Source of the DNA: Chitinophaga fulva
GTDB lineage: Bacteria; Bacteroidota; Bacteroidia; Chitinophagales; Chitinophagaceae
Assembly (NCBI RefSeq): GCF_012927205.1
Contig: NZ_JABBGC010000001.1
Span: 2,170,001-2,234,000 of the forward strand
Length of the DNA: 64,000 nt
Direction of reading: 5' to 3'
The notes beneath the pieces are model-generated. The model searched no databases and was not told where the DNA came from. It saw only the letters and a program-made list of their open reading frames with translations. Shown here piece after piece: positions 54,906 to 63,597 of the stretch. The stretch's first letter is position 1, and the number at the start of each line of letters is the position of its first letter. The position numbers and the translations under genes are program-made.

Positions 54906-56750
54906 ATGGATAGAAATTCGGTTATTGGGTTTTTACTGTTAGGTGTTTTACTGGTAGGATATATTTTCTATAACCAGAAACAACAGGGAAATATAGCCAG
55001 GGAGAAAGCCCGGCAAGATTCCATTGCAAATCTGAACAAGCCTAAAGCGCCTGTTGCCGATTCACTGACAGCCATTGCCAACGGAGGTACACTGGATTCA
55101 GCCCATCAGGCTCAACTGGCCGGCGAATTCGGGCTTTTTGCCACTGCTGCGGTAGCACCAGTGCAGACAACAGTGATGGAAAACGATGATGTTAAAGTTA
55201 CTTTCTCTAATAAAGGTGGTCAACCGATCAGTGTTCAACTGAAAAAATTCAAGACTTCTGAAGGCGGACCATTGATGCTGGCACAGGGATCTTTTAACCG
55301 TCTTTCTGTAGAAGTACCTGCCAGCGCTACTAAAGTGCTGAACAGCGCTGACCTGTTTTTCACTGCCGGTCCTGTACAGAAACTGGCAGACGGCGGACAG
55401 TCTATCAGCTATCGCCTGAATACTTCCAACCCTGCTGTATACCTGGAGTTTGTTTATGGTATTAAACCAGGCAGCTACGTTGTGAATTATAATGTACATG
55501 CTGTTGGTTTCCAGAATATCCTGCCCGGCAATCAGAACTACCTGACCCTGCAGTGGAACAGCCAGAACGACAAACAGGAGCATGACATGGAGAACGAGCG
55601 CCTTAACAACCAGGTGCACTACATGTTAACCAACGATAAACATGACTATTTCACGCTGCAACGTACCAGCCACGAAAAACTGGACAACAAGCTGAAATGG
55701 ATCAGTGTAAAACAACAGTTCTTCAACACCACCCTGATCGCTAAAAGTGGTAGCTTCGACGCGGCAGACGTGAACACCAAAGTGCCACAGAGCGGTAACA
55801 TCGTAGGACAGGCTTTCACCACCATTACGATCCCTTACAACCGCGCCAACGATTTCTCTTTCCCGATTGACATCTACTATGGCCCTAACCACTACAAAAC
55901 ACTGAAGTCTTTCGATCTGGGCCTGGAAAAAATCATTCCACTGGGCTCTGGTATCTTCGCCTTCGTAAAATATGTGAACAAATGGATCATCATACCGGTG
56001 TTTAACTTCCTCAGCGGATTTATCGGAAACTACGGTGTGATCATCATCCTGCTCACTATCTTCATCCGTTTACTGATTGCGCCTTTCACCTACCAGAGCT
56101 ATGTGTCTCAGGCTAAAATGAAAGTGCTGAAACCGGAAATTGATGAGCTGCGCGCCAAACACGGCGATGACCAACAGGCTTTCGGTATGGACCAGATGAA
56201 ACTGTTCAAGAGCGCCGGTGTGAACCCGCTGGGAGGCTGTTTACCAGCCCTGCTGCAGCTGCCTATCCTCGTGGCCATGTACAGCTTCTTCCCGTCTTCC
56301 ATCGAGCTGCGTCAGGAAAGTTTCCTGTGGGCGAAGGACTTGTCTACTTACGACTCTATCCTGAACCTGCCGTTCAACGTGCCTTTCTATGGTAACCACG
56401 TGAGCCTGTTCACCATCCTGATGACCATCACGAGCCTGGTCCTGGCCTTCTACAACCGTGGAATGACCGATCAGAGCAACCCGGTGATGAAGTACATGCC
56501 TTACGTCATGCCGATCATGCTGTTGGGTATCTTCAACCGCCTGGCTGCCGCGCTTACCTTCTACTACTTCCTGTCCAACGTGATCAGCATCCTGCTGCAA
56601 TGGGTGCTCCAGACTTTTGTCATCAACCACGACAAGATCCACGCGCAGATCCAGGAAAACAAGAAAAAGCCTGTTTCCAAATCCAAATGGCAGGAAAAGC
56701 TGGAGGAAGTTCAGCGCCGCCAGCAGGGTCCGCAACAGGGCAAAAAATAA
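54906..56750 (+). CDS. yidC: Membrane protein insertase YidC
   Basis: The ATG at 54906 (MDRNSVIGFLLLGVLLVGYI) gives 614 residues with an N-terminal membrane anchor. A periplasmic beta-sandwich domain follows (DVKVTFSNKGGQPISVQLKK), then the conserved insertase core (FLSGFIGNYGVIIILLTIFI, SQAKMKVLKPEIDELRAKH, VNPLGGCLPALLQLPILVAM). The C-terminal tail is Lys/Gln-rich (KSKWQEKLEEVQRRQQ). It inserts inner-membrane proteins with or without SecYEG. Confidence 0.97.
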   Translation: MDRNSVIGFLLLGVLLVGYIFYNQKQQGNIAREKARQDSIANLNKPKAPVADSLTAIANGGTLDSAHQAQLAGEFGLFATAAVAPVQTTVMENDDVKVTFSNKGGQPISVQLKKFKTSEGGPLMLAQGSFNRLSVEVPASATKVLNSADLFFTAGPVQKLADGGQSISYRLNTSNPAVYLEFVYGIKPGSYVVNYNVHAVGFQNILPGNQNYLTLQWNSQNDKQEHDMENERLNNQVHYMLTNDKHDYFTLQRTSHEKLDNKLKWISVKQQFFNTTLIAKSGSFDAADVNTKVPQSGNIVGQAFTTITIPYNRANDFSFPIDIYYGPNHYKTLKSFDLGLEKIIPLGSGIFAFVKYVNKWIIIPVFNFLSGFIGNYGVIIILLTIFIRLLIAPFTYQSYVSQAKMKVLKPEIDELRAKHGDDQQAFGMDQMKLFKSAGVNPLGGCLPALLQLPILVAMYSFFPSSIELRQESFLWAKDLSTYDSILNLPFNVPFYGNHVSLFTILMTITSLVLAFYNRGMTDQSNPVMKYMPYVMPIMLLGIFNRLAAALTFYYFLSNVISILLQWVLQTFVINHDKIHAQIQENKKKPVSKSKWQEKLEEVQRRQQGPQQGKK

Positions 56751-56780
56751 AGTTGCCGATAGTTATTCAAAATAAATAGT

Positions 56781-56812
56781 AAAGCCCCCGGCAGATTGCC
56801 GGGGGCTTTTTT
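56781..56812 (+). terminator. yidC terminator
   Basis: AAAGCCCCCGGC pairs with GCCGGGGGCTTT around AGATT, followed by a T run. Confidence 0.93.
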
Positions 56813-56826
56813 CAACTGATAGTTAT

Positions 56827-57762
56827 ATGAAGAAAAGCTTGTTATTGATGATGATGCTGGCAGGAGGAATGTCAGCCGCCTATGCGCAGGACACCGACAC
56901 TATCCCTGATGCGCGCCGTATCCAGGAGACGGTGAATTATCTTGCTTCCGACAAACTGAAGGGGAGAGGCACCGCCGAGAAAGGAGGCCGTACCGCCAGT
57001 CGTTATGTGGCACGGCAGTTTAAGAAACTGGGACTGAAACCTGCCAATGGCGCCAGCTACTTCCAGGATTTTACGTTTGACCGCAACGCGCACAAGGATA
57101 TCCCCAGCCGTAACGTAGCCGCTTTCCTCGATAACGGTGCCGCCCGTACGATTATTATTGGTGCACACTATGATCATCTTGGCACCGCCGGTCTTTTTGA
57201 TGGTAAATACCCGATTGGCCAGATACACAATGGCGCCGATGATAACGCATCCGGCGTGGCTGGCCTGCTTGAACTGGCCCGTCACTATGTGAAAAATGCC
57301 GGAAAAGAGCCTTTTAACTTCCTTTTCATCGCTTTTGGCGGTGAAGAGCTGGGCCTGCAGGGATCGAAATATTATACAGCACATCCACTGATGCCGCTGG
57401 ATAAAATGCATTTTATGCTCAACATGGACATGATTGGCCGCTATAACCCGGAAAGGGGCATCGGTATTGGTGGTTATGGCAGTGCAGAGGAATGGCCGGA
57501 AGTGTTTAAAGATGTACAGCAACCGGGTATCAAATATTTCACTGATGCAGCCGGTAAGGGAGCTTCCGATCATCACAACTTTTACATCAATAAAGTTCCG
57601 GTGCTGTTTTTCCACACCGGCGGGCATGACGATTACCACAAGCCAACAGATGATGCGCCCAAATTGCAGGCAGCATCTGAAGCGGGTATTTTGCAGCTGG
57701 GCATTCAGCTGATCAATAAAGCCATGACTTTCTCTGAATTACATTATGTGGGAGAAAAATAG
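56827..57762 (+). CDS. Secreted M28-family metallopeptidase
   Basis: The 311-residue protein has a signal peptide (KKSLLLMMMLAGGMSAAYAQ) and the M28 zinc-aminopeptidase motifs IIGAHYDHLG (H, D), NGADDNASGVAGLLELA (D), FIAFGGEELGLQGSKYY (EE) and LNMDMIGRYNP (D), with VLFFHTGGHDDYH near the end. It probably removes N-terminal residues from peptides in the periplasm or outside the cell. It starts only 15 bases after the yidC terminator. Confidence 0.93.
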   Translation: MKKSLLLMMMLAGGMSAAYAQDTDTIPDARRIQETVNYLASDKLKGRGTAEKGGRTASRYVARQFKKLGLKPANGASYFQDFTFDRNAHKDIPSRNVAAFLDNGAARTIIIGAHYDHLGTAGLFDGKYPIGQIHNGADDNASGVAGLLELARHYVKNAGKEPFNFLFIAFGGEELGLQGSKYYTAHPLMPLDKMHFMLNMDMIGRYNPERGIGIGGYGSAEEWPEVFKDVQQPGIKYFTDAAGKGASDHHNFYINKVPVLFFHTGGHDDYHKPTDDAPKLQAASEAGILQLGIQLINKAMTFSELHYVGEK

Positions 57763-57783
57763 GGAAATAACAAAATATCAACA

Positions 57784-58413
57784 TCAGTTCAGCACTTCCA
57801 CTTCATAAACAGGACTGAACAGATAAATACGTTTAGACGCTACCTCTTCACAGCGGTAGCGTTTTCTTATTCTTTCCCCTTTGCGGAAGATGCGGCCGTC
57901 TTTGGTTTTGAAGAGTTGATGAAGGGGCAGTTGCTCTACGAGGAAGTGCGTGTCTTTGCGGTTGTCGTCGTAGTTACGGAGCACACGCATCAGGTTTTCG
58001 TCGGCACAGCTGCTGGCAGCGGGATTGGTCATACTTTGGCGTACCGCCAGTTCTACATCGTGAGGGAGGTAACCTTTGCCTACAAAACTGTGGAGGATAG
58101 CGGAAAATTCCTGTTTCCACTCTTTGCCATGTGCCGGTACCCGGTTGGCGTATTTGTTAAAGGTGGTAAGATGGGCGATCTCATGCAGTAACGTGATAAG
58201 AAAGGAATATCTGTTCAGCGATCCGTTGATGCTGATCCGGTGTCCTTTTCCATTTCCGTCAGGGTGACGGTAGTCACCCAGTATGCTTTGCCTTTCCCGG
58301 GTGATGGTAAGATGGACTTTATATAGGAGCAAAAATTCCATCACCTGGTCAAAGGTGCCTTCGGGCAAATAGGACGCTAATGCATGCAGGGGCGCCTCTT
58401 TTTTCACTGCCAA
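57784..58413 (-). CDS. SprT-like domain protein
   Basis: The protein of about 209 residues has FLITLLHEIAHLTTFNKY (HExxH) and a later H in VPAHGKEWKQEF, the SprT-like zinc metallopeptidase pattern, ending in a basic C-terminal part. SprT/Spartan relatives cleave DNA-crosslinked proteins in eukaryotes, but the bacterial role is unproven. No ATG is available near the N-terminus: translation must begin at the TTG at 58413, directly after the upstream stop, or at the GTG at 58407. Confidence 0.86.
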   Translation of the reverse strand: MAVKKEAPLHALASYLPEGTFDQVMEFLLLYKVHLTITRERQSILGDYRHPDGNGKGHRISINGSLNRYSFLITLLHEIAHLTTFNKYANRVPAHGKEWKQEFSAILHSFVGKGYLPHDVELAVRQSMTNPAASSCADENLMRVLRNYDDNRKDTHFLVEQLPLHQLFKTKDGRIFRKGERIRKRYRCEEVASKRIYLFSPVYEVEVLN

Positions 58414-58800
58414 TTACTTTTTAAGCCTGGTAAGCCGGAAGAGGCTCCATGTTTCAAATACGGTGTACAACAAGTACAGGGACAAAAGCAAAAAGATGGT
58501 CACTTTACTGACGTTGGGCCGGTAAATGAGCACATAAATGGCAATACCAAGTACGCACAGCATCAGTTTGCTGAGTGTGGAACCGTATACAGCGCGGATG
58601 AAGGCATTGTGGTTGGCAGAAGCAAGCCCTTTGCGGCTCATCAGGTAGGAGGCCAGGGTGATAAGTGCCATAGCCAGATTGCCGGCCAGCAATACATAAA
58701 AGTGTATGCCGGATTCCAGCAATCTGGGCTTGAAAAATATCGTCAGGCCGTTTAATACTCCAAAAATCGAAAATAATCTGATTAAAAATCTATCGCTCAT
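58414..58800 (-). CDS. Four-span membrane protein
   Basis: The ATG at 58800 (MSDRFLIRLFSIFGVLNGLT) overlaps the AtpZ stop as TAATG; a longer frame to 58830 is less likely. The 128-residue product has about four hydrophobic segments (FLIRLFSIFGVLNGLTIFF, YVLLAGNLAMALITLASYLM, LSKLMLCVLGIAIYVLIY, TIFLLLSLYLLYTVFETW). It follows AtpZ in the place where AtpI-like proteins precede ATP synthase genes. A role in ATP-synthase assembly is possible, but the synthase genes do not follow here. Confidence 0.75.
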   Translation of the reverse strand: MSDRFLIRLFSIFGVLNGLTIFFKPRLLESGIHFYVLLAGNLAMALITLASYLMSRKGLASANHNAFIRAVYGSTLSKLMLCVLGIAIYVLIYRPNVSKVTIFLLLSLYLLYTVFETWSLFRLTRLKK

Positions 58801-59021
58801 TACCGACGGGTGTCTTTTATAATTTGCCACAAAAGTATGGCTAAAGCCAATAAAGAAAAAATGATGAGGAATACAGGGAACCGCCAGCCAATTTTTTGGT
58901 CCAGCTTGTACCCCACAAATACCCCCAACCCTAATGTGGTCATCATTTGAAACGCCAGTCCGGCATAGCGCATGACCGGATTATTACGTTTACTCGGCTT
59001 CCTGGAGGACGGATTTTCCAT
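58800..59021 (-). CDS. AtpZ/AtpI-family protein
   Basis: The ATG at 59021 (MENPSSRKPSKRNNPVMRYA) gives 73 residues with two membrane segments: LAFQMMTTLGLGVFVGYKLD and WRFPVFLIIFSLLALAILLW. The GxxxGxxLD pattern at the end of the first span is the AtpZ hallmark. In many bacteria it precedes F1Fo ATP synthase genes and acts in assembly or magnesium/calcium supply. It overlaps the bactofilin gene by 32 bases. Confidence 0.85.
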   Translation of the reverse strand: MENPSSRKPSKRNNPVMRYAGLAFQMMTTLGLGVFVGYKLDQKIGWRFPVFLIIFSLLALAILLWQIIKDTRR

Positions 59022-59409
59022 GTTTCTGCGTTTCTGGCTGCTGATCGTCCATGTAGCAACGGCCATTGAACTTGGCTGATGGCTCCATTTCGAAATGAGC
59101 AGTGTACACATCTCCCTTTACGAGGGCATTCCCTTTCAGGAACAGTGTGTCTTCCACTTTGATGATACCAGTCACCTTACCGAGAATGTCTGCGCTCTGA
59201 CATACCAGGTCGCCGATAATGTCGCCTTCCGGACCTACCACGATTTTAGCTTTGGTGGATACCAGCCCGTTTACCTGGCCATCTATCCGGATATCTCCTT
59301 CACATACGATATCGCCCTGGATAGAAGTGCCGCTGCCTATAATGTTAATAGTCGACGTGGGTAACAGGTTCTTGCCATCACCCTTTGAGTTTGATTTGTT
59401 ATTAAACAT
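58990..59409 (-). CDS. Bactofilin (polymer-forming cytoskeletal protein)
   Basis: The 139-residue protein has a short N-terminal tail and a bactofilin beta-helix with repeated hydrophobic/glycine turns: STINIIGSGTSIQGDIVCEG, DIRIDGQVNGLVSTKAKIVV, GPEGDIIGDLVCQSADILGK. Bactofilins self-assemble into filaments without nucleotides and act in cell shape or as scaffolds. In Bacteroidota the gene is commonly next to AtpZ and an M23-type membrane protein, as here. Confidence 0.94.
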   Translation of the reverse strand: MFNNKSNSKGDGKNLLPTSTINIIGSGTSIQGDIVCEGDIRIDGQVNGLVSTKAKIVVGPEGDIIGDLVCQSADILGKVTGIIKVEDTLFLKGNALVKGDVYTAHFEMEPSAKFNGRCYMDDQQPETQKHGKSVLQEAE

Positions 59410-59603
59410 AGGTTTTCAGGTTTTTCAGCTTTAAATAATGTAAGATAAAAATATATAATTATTTTGTTATTTGAATATTGGTTATTTTGGTAACTACCGG
59501 ATATGGTTTATCCCGAACACTTAACAATCCAGTTCAAATAACAATTTCCAATTGACTAAGTTCTCAATCCCGGAATCCTCTAAAATTTCTAAGTATTTGA
59601 ATT

Positions 59604-60008
59604 TTAATACGTGCTGTTATCTACTTTCGGCACTTTTAACATGGTTGTGTCCAGTTTGCCGGTAAAATCCCCATTGATCACTTGTTTGATGTTCTTCAGG
59701 TAAAGGTCCCGTTGATTAATGGCTGTTTCCAGGGAATCCGCCCTCATTTTCAGATGAATGAATTCCTTGCGCTGTTTCAGGTCTCCATAGCCGGGGATAT
59801 AATAACGTAATGGTGTAAATACTACTGTCGCCACCGTAATAGCCACCAGTAATACAAACAGGGTGCTCAAAGCGATATAAACACTCATTCTGGACAGTTT
59901 GAAGGAGGTCACTTCTTCATAGGTGTCGTCATTCATAATCACCAGACGGTATTTATGACTGAGTTTTTCAAGGTTTCGTCTGTTGTTTTTTTTCCCCTTC
60001 TTGGCCAT
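59604..60008 (-). CDS. Membrane-anchored coiled protein (M23-peptidase N-terminus-like, no peptidase domain)
   Basis: The 134-residue product starts with a basic region (MAKKGKKNNRRNLEKLSHKY), then YRLVIMNDDTYEEVTSFKLS, a membrane segment (VYIALSTLFVLLVAITVATV) and a short coiled coil (HLKMRADSLETAINQRD). This equals the N-terminal part of Bacteroidota M23 metallopeptidases found next to bactofilin, which normally continue for 150 or more residues with a LytM domain. Here the frame stops at DNSTY with no HxxxD/HxH motif in the following bases. It could act as a bactofilin-binding or cell-wall scaffold subunit. Whether truncation is ancestral or local cannot be told. Confidence 0.7.
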   Translation of the reverse strand: MAKKGKKNNRRNLEKLSHKYRLVIMNDDTYEEVTSFKLSRMSVYIALSTLFVLLVAITVATVVFTPLRYYIPGYGDLKQRKEFIHLKMRADSLETAINQRDLYLKNIKQVINGDFTGKLDTTMLKVPKVDNSTY

Positions 60009-60152
60009 TTTTTTGGTGTGCTTATAGAGATTTATTCGTTTTCAGGCGGCTAAAGTTAATCAATCCCACCAATTGATCCACTATTTTATCCTATCTTTAA
60101 AATATTTTTTCAAACTTACAGTTATATATACAGCCTATACACCCTGGCATCC

Positions 60153-63100
60153 ATGAATCGCTATAAATCGCTACGTCATTATCCGGTATTATTTTTTTTA
60201 TTGTTGTGCATGGCTCCGGCGGTTTTGGCTCAAATCAAGCCCCGCAACCAGGCGCAGCAGCAGCAACCACGACAACAGGACCCTCAAAGTCAGTCCCAAA
60301 AGCCGCTACTCAACAAGCCGCTCTTCAAGCCAAAAGAGCCGCGCATACAGGATAGGCGGCCACCTTCCGAAGTGATGCTGGAAAAAAAACACTGGACTTT
60401 CAAACGCAGGTTCTTCCAGAACCTGGCGACCCGTTATAACTATTATTTCCATGCCCGGGTAAAGCTGGACAAGGTGGTGAAAACCGTCAACCGTGACGGT
60501 CAGGACAATTACAATGTACTGCTGCCTTTTTACCCCACCAGCCTGCAAAGTCAGGGATTCAGCAAAACAGAGCTGGACTCCGTGATCGAAAAAACCAATA
60601 TGGCCATCCAGCTGCACGACCCCCGCGGTAAATGGATCGATGACTGTTTCCTCCTCATGGGACGTGCCTACTTCTATGAAGGTGACCTGGAAAATGCCAA
60701 TAAAACCTTTCAGTATATCAACCTCACTTTCGCGCCCAAGAAAAAAGACGAATACAAAACCGTCGTAGGCGCCAGTGAAAACGATCATATCTCCATCGCT
60801 ACCCGCGAAAAGCGGAAAGGCATCCTCGGTCGCTTCAAACACGTGTCCGCCCGTAACGATGCCTTCCTCTGGCGTGCTAAGACCCTGTTGGAACAAAAAG
60901 AATATGATGAAGTACAGGCGCTGCTCAATATCCTGAGCACGGATCCCAAGTTCCCGCACCGCCTCGACGGCGGCCTGGCGGAAGTAAGGGCCTACAGTAA
61001 CTATATCCAGGGCCGTTATCCGGAAACAATCGAACCGCTGAAAATTGCCATCGATAAAAGCCGTGACCGGGTGGCAAGAGCCAGGATGCACTTCATCCTT
61101 GGTCAACTGTACCTGCAACAGCACCATGCCGATTCGGCCATGGACAAGTTCCGAGATGTGATCGCCTCGAAGCCCGATCCTATGATGGACTTTCAGGCCC
61201 GTCTCCAGATCGCTAAAATCAATGCTAAAGAAGAAGGCGGACTGGCACGCAGCCAGGAAGGCCTGCGCCATATGCTGAAAAAAGAGCGCTTCAGCCGCTT
61301 CCGGGATGCTATCCTCTACACCATGGGCACCCTCGCATACCCCGCAGACGCAGAAGCAGCCCTCGGTTACCTGCAGAAATCACTCAAAGCCGGTAGTGAC
61401 AATATGGTGCAGCGCACGCTGACCTACAAAGCCATCGCCGATATCTACTACGATCAGCGCCAGTACCTGGACGCTAAAAAATACTACGACAGCACCGCCG
61501 GCACCATGACGCCCGACTTCGTGGACGCGGCTACCGTCAACGTACGCAAAACGGTGCTCGCCGACGTGGCCGCCAAACGCGCCGTTATCCAACGGGAAGA
61601 CAGCCTGCAACGGATTGCTGCCATGCCGGAATCTGACCGCAATATTTTCCTCGCTAAAATGGCGGCTACCCTCAAAACTGCCGCTGCGGAAAAGAAAAAG
61701 AACGATGCCATACAAGGCGCCAATTCGTATGACAACCCGGCCTTCGGGATGAACAGCAACGGCGCCTACAGCCCTAAAGAAGAAAAAGGCGACTGGTATT
61801 TCTATAACCCTGCCAGTAAATCAACCGGTTATTCTGAGTTCAAACGCCGCTGGGGCAGCCGTCAGGTGGCCGATAACTGGCGCCGTAGCCAGGCTGGTAA
61901 CCTCCACGTGGCCAATAACAACGACGCTCCGGTGCAAATGAGCACCGATGGCGCCACCGCTGCTGCTACACCGGAAAGCCTGCCACCAGACAGCATTACC
62001 GGCGAACGCCTGGCACAAGGGCTGCCGCTGACACCAGAAAAACTGGCGAACTCCCACAAACTGGACCAGGACGCCCGCTTTGAACTGGGCAAACTGTACT
62101 ACGACAAACTGGAGAATTACCCGTTGGCCATAGAAACCTACGACTCACTGCTGCTCAAATATCCTGACCATCCGCGTAAACCGGAGATACTCTACTCCTT
62201 ATACGTATGGCACGGTAAATTGAACCACGCTGCTGACGTAGCCCGCTTAAAAGATATCATACTGAAACAGTACGGTAACACTAACTACACCGACATCATC
62301 CGCTCCGGTGGCAACCGTGACACGGACCTGGCCCGGAAAAAGACCATCAGCGCTACTTACGATTCCGCCTATACGGCTTTCCGCAGCGGGGACGTGGCTG
62401 GTGCGCTCGCCATCAAACGCCGCGCAGACAGCACTTACGGCGTTAACTTCATGCAGGGTAAATTCGACCTGCTGGAAGCCATGGCCATCGTGAAACAGGA
62501 TACCCTGATTGGCGTGGACAGCACCCAGGCTTCCCGTAAAGCAGTGCTGGCCGTAATGAACAAATATCCTGGCGATGAAGGTATCCATCAGCAAACACAG
62601 GCCCTGCTCGATGCACTCGACCACCGCAATGAACTGGTGAACTATCTCGCTAAACTGGAAATACGGAAAGACAATAATGGTGGCCCGCTGCTGGATGAAA
62701 ACATTTCTATGCGGTATCCCTGGCAGAACCCGCAACCGGTGCTGGTTGACAGGATCAATGGCGCCAAAACGCCTGCCGCACTGGCAGACTCTGCTCATGT
62801 CTCCAACCAGATAGCCGGTGTTGTGCCCACTGCGCCTATTGCCACGGTAGCGCCACCACCGCCGCCGAAACCGGTAACACCTTATAAACTCTCTTCAGAT
62901 AACCCGCACTTCGTGGTGCTGGCATTTCAACGCGTCTCCAAAGAGCTGATGGATGAAGGGCTGAACCAGTTCACCCGCTACAATGCCTCCAAACACGCTA
63001 CCGATAAAATCGAGGTAGGCAGTTTTGTTTTGTCTCCTTCTGAAACCATGCTGATTTTCAGGATATTCGCGAATGAAGACAAAGCGCTGAACTATTTCGA

Positions 63101-63260
63101 TGAAATCCGGGAAGAAGCCGCTGTTAGCATTATCCCCAGGATAAGGCCCACGGATTATTCCTTTTTTGTCATATCAAGAGATAATTTCATACTGCTGAAC
63201 AGCACGAAAGACCTGATCGGTTACAGGAAGTTTTTTTCGGACAATTATGTAACGCAGTGA
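60153..63260 (+). CDS. PorW/SprE-like type IX secretion protein
   Basis: The 1035-residue protein has a signal peptide (YPVLFFLLLCMAPAVLAQ), TPR-type helical repeats (for example DDCFLLMGRAYFYEGDLENA and ALGYLQKSLKAGSDNMVQRT), a Gln-rich linker near the start, and a C-terminal domain (FVVLAFQRVSKELMDEGLNQ, FFVISRDNF...). Size, TPR content, ending and location next to bactofilin match SprE/PorW, needed for type IX secretion and gliding. No lipobox is apparent: the residue before the possible cleavage is not followed by Cys. It probably serves sorting-domain proteins such as that at 34476. Confidence 0.8.
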   Translation: MNRYKSLRHYPVLFFLLLCMAPAVLAQIKPRNQAQQQQPRQQDPQSQSQKPLLNKPLFKPKEPRIQDRRPPSEVMLEKKHWTFKRRFFQNLATRYNYYFHARVKLDKVVKTVNRDGQDNYNVLLPFYPTSLQSQGFSKTELDSVIEKTNMAIQLHDPRGKWIDDCFLLMGRAYFYEGDLENANKTFQYINLTFAPKKKDEYKTVVGASENDHISIATREKRKGILGRFKHVSARNDAFLWRAKTLLEQKEYDEVQALLNILSTDPKFPHRLDGGLAEVRAYSNYIQGRYPETIEPLKIAIDKSRDRVARARMHFILGQLYLQQHHADSAMDKFRDVIASKPDPMMDFQARLQIAKINAKEEGGLARSQEGLRHMLKKERFSRFRDAILYTMGTLAYPADAEAALGYLQKSLKAGSDNMVQRTLTYKAIADIYYDQRQYLDAKKYYDSTAGTMTPDFVDAATVNVRKTVLADVAAKRAVIQREDSLQRIAAMPESDRNIFLAKMAATLKTAAAEKKKNDAIQGANSYDNPAFGMNSNGAYSPKEEKGDWYFYNPASKSTGYSEFKRRWGSRQVADNWRRSQAGNLHVANNNDAPVQMSTDGATAAATPESLPPDSITGERLAQGLPLTPEKLANSHKLDQDARFELGKLYYDKLENYPLAIETYDSLLLKYPDHPRKPEILYSLYVWHGKLNHAADVARLKDIILKQYGNTNYTDIIRSGGNRDTDLARKKTISATYDSAYTAFRSGDVAGALAIKRRADSTYGVNFMQGKFDLLEAMAIVKQDTLIGVDSTQASRKAVLAVMNKYPGDEGIHQQTQALLDALDHRNELVNYLAKLEIRKDNNGGPLLDENISMRYPWQNPQPVLVDRINGAKTPAALADSAHVSNQIAGVVPTAPIATVAPPPPPKPVTPYKLSSDNPHFVVLAFQRVSKELMDEGLNQFTRYNASKHATDKIEVGSFVLSPSETMLIFRIFANEDKALNYFDEIREEAAVSIIPRIRPTDYSFFVISRDNFILLNSTKDLIGYRKFFSDNYVTQ

Positions 63261-63452
63261 TATTTAGGGATTTTTTGATTTACGATTTTTTGATTTGAAG
63301 TTTGTCTGAACGTCTTTTAAATTAAAAAAATCTTAAAATCAACAAATCCCTAATATATTTAACAGATTTTTAGATTTGAGATCTATTGATTTGTGGTGGC
63401 TCATGCATCCTATAAATCAATAAATCTCAAAATCAGTAAATCCCTAAATATT
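63260..63452. repeat. Tandem/nested inverted repeats after porW
   Basis: ATATTTAGGGATTT (from 63260) pairs with AAATCCCTAATAT (about 63345-63357) and equally with AAATCCCTAAATAT (63439-63452). A second stem, TTTGAGATCTATTGATTT (about 63375) with AAATCAATAAATCTCAAA (about 63414), has one mismatch in 18. The region is AT-rich and non-coding and fills most of the 337-base gap before the next gene. Confidence 0.65.
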
Positions 63453-63597
63453 TAATAGATTTGTGGGTCAAACTGTTAGTAAACAGGCCTGTTTATTGCT
63501 GTTAGGGGCTGTTTATTGAATATTTATTTTAACAGCCAACGATAGCAACTGTCCAAAAAAAACTCGGCGTACGCCGCAAAACAAATTAATATAGCGC

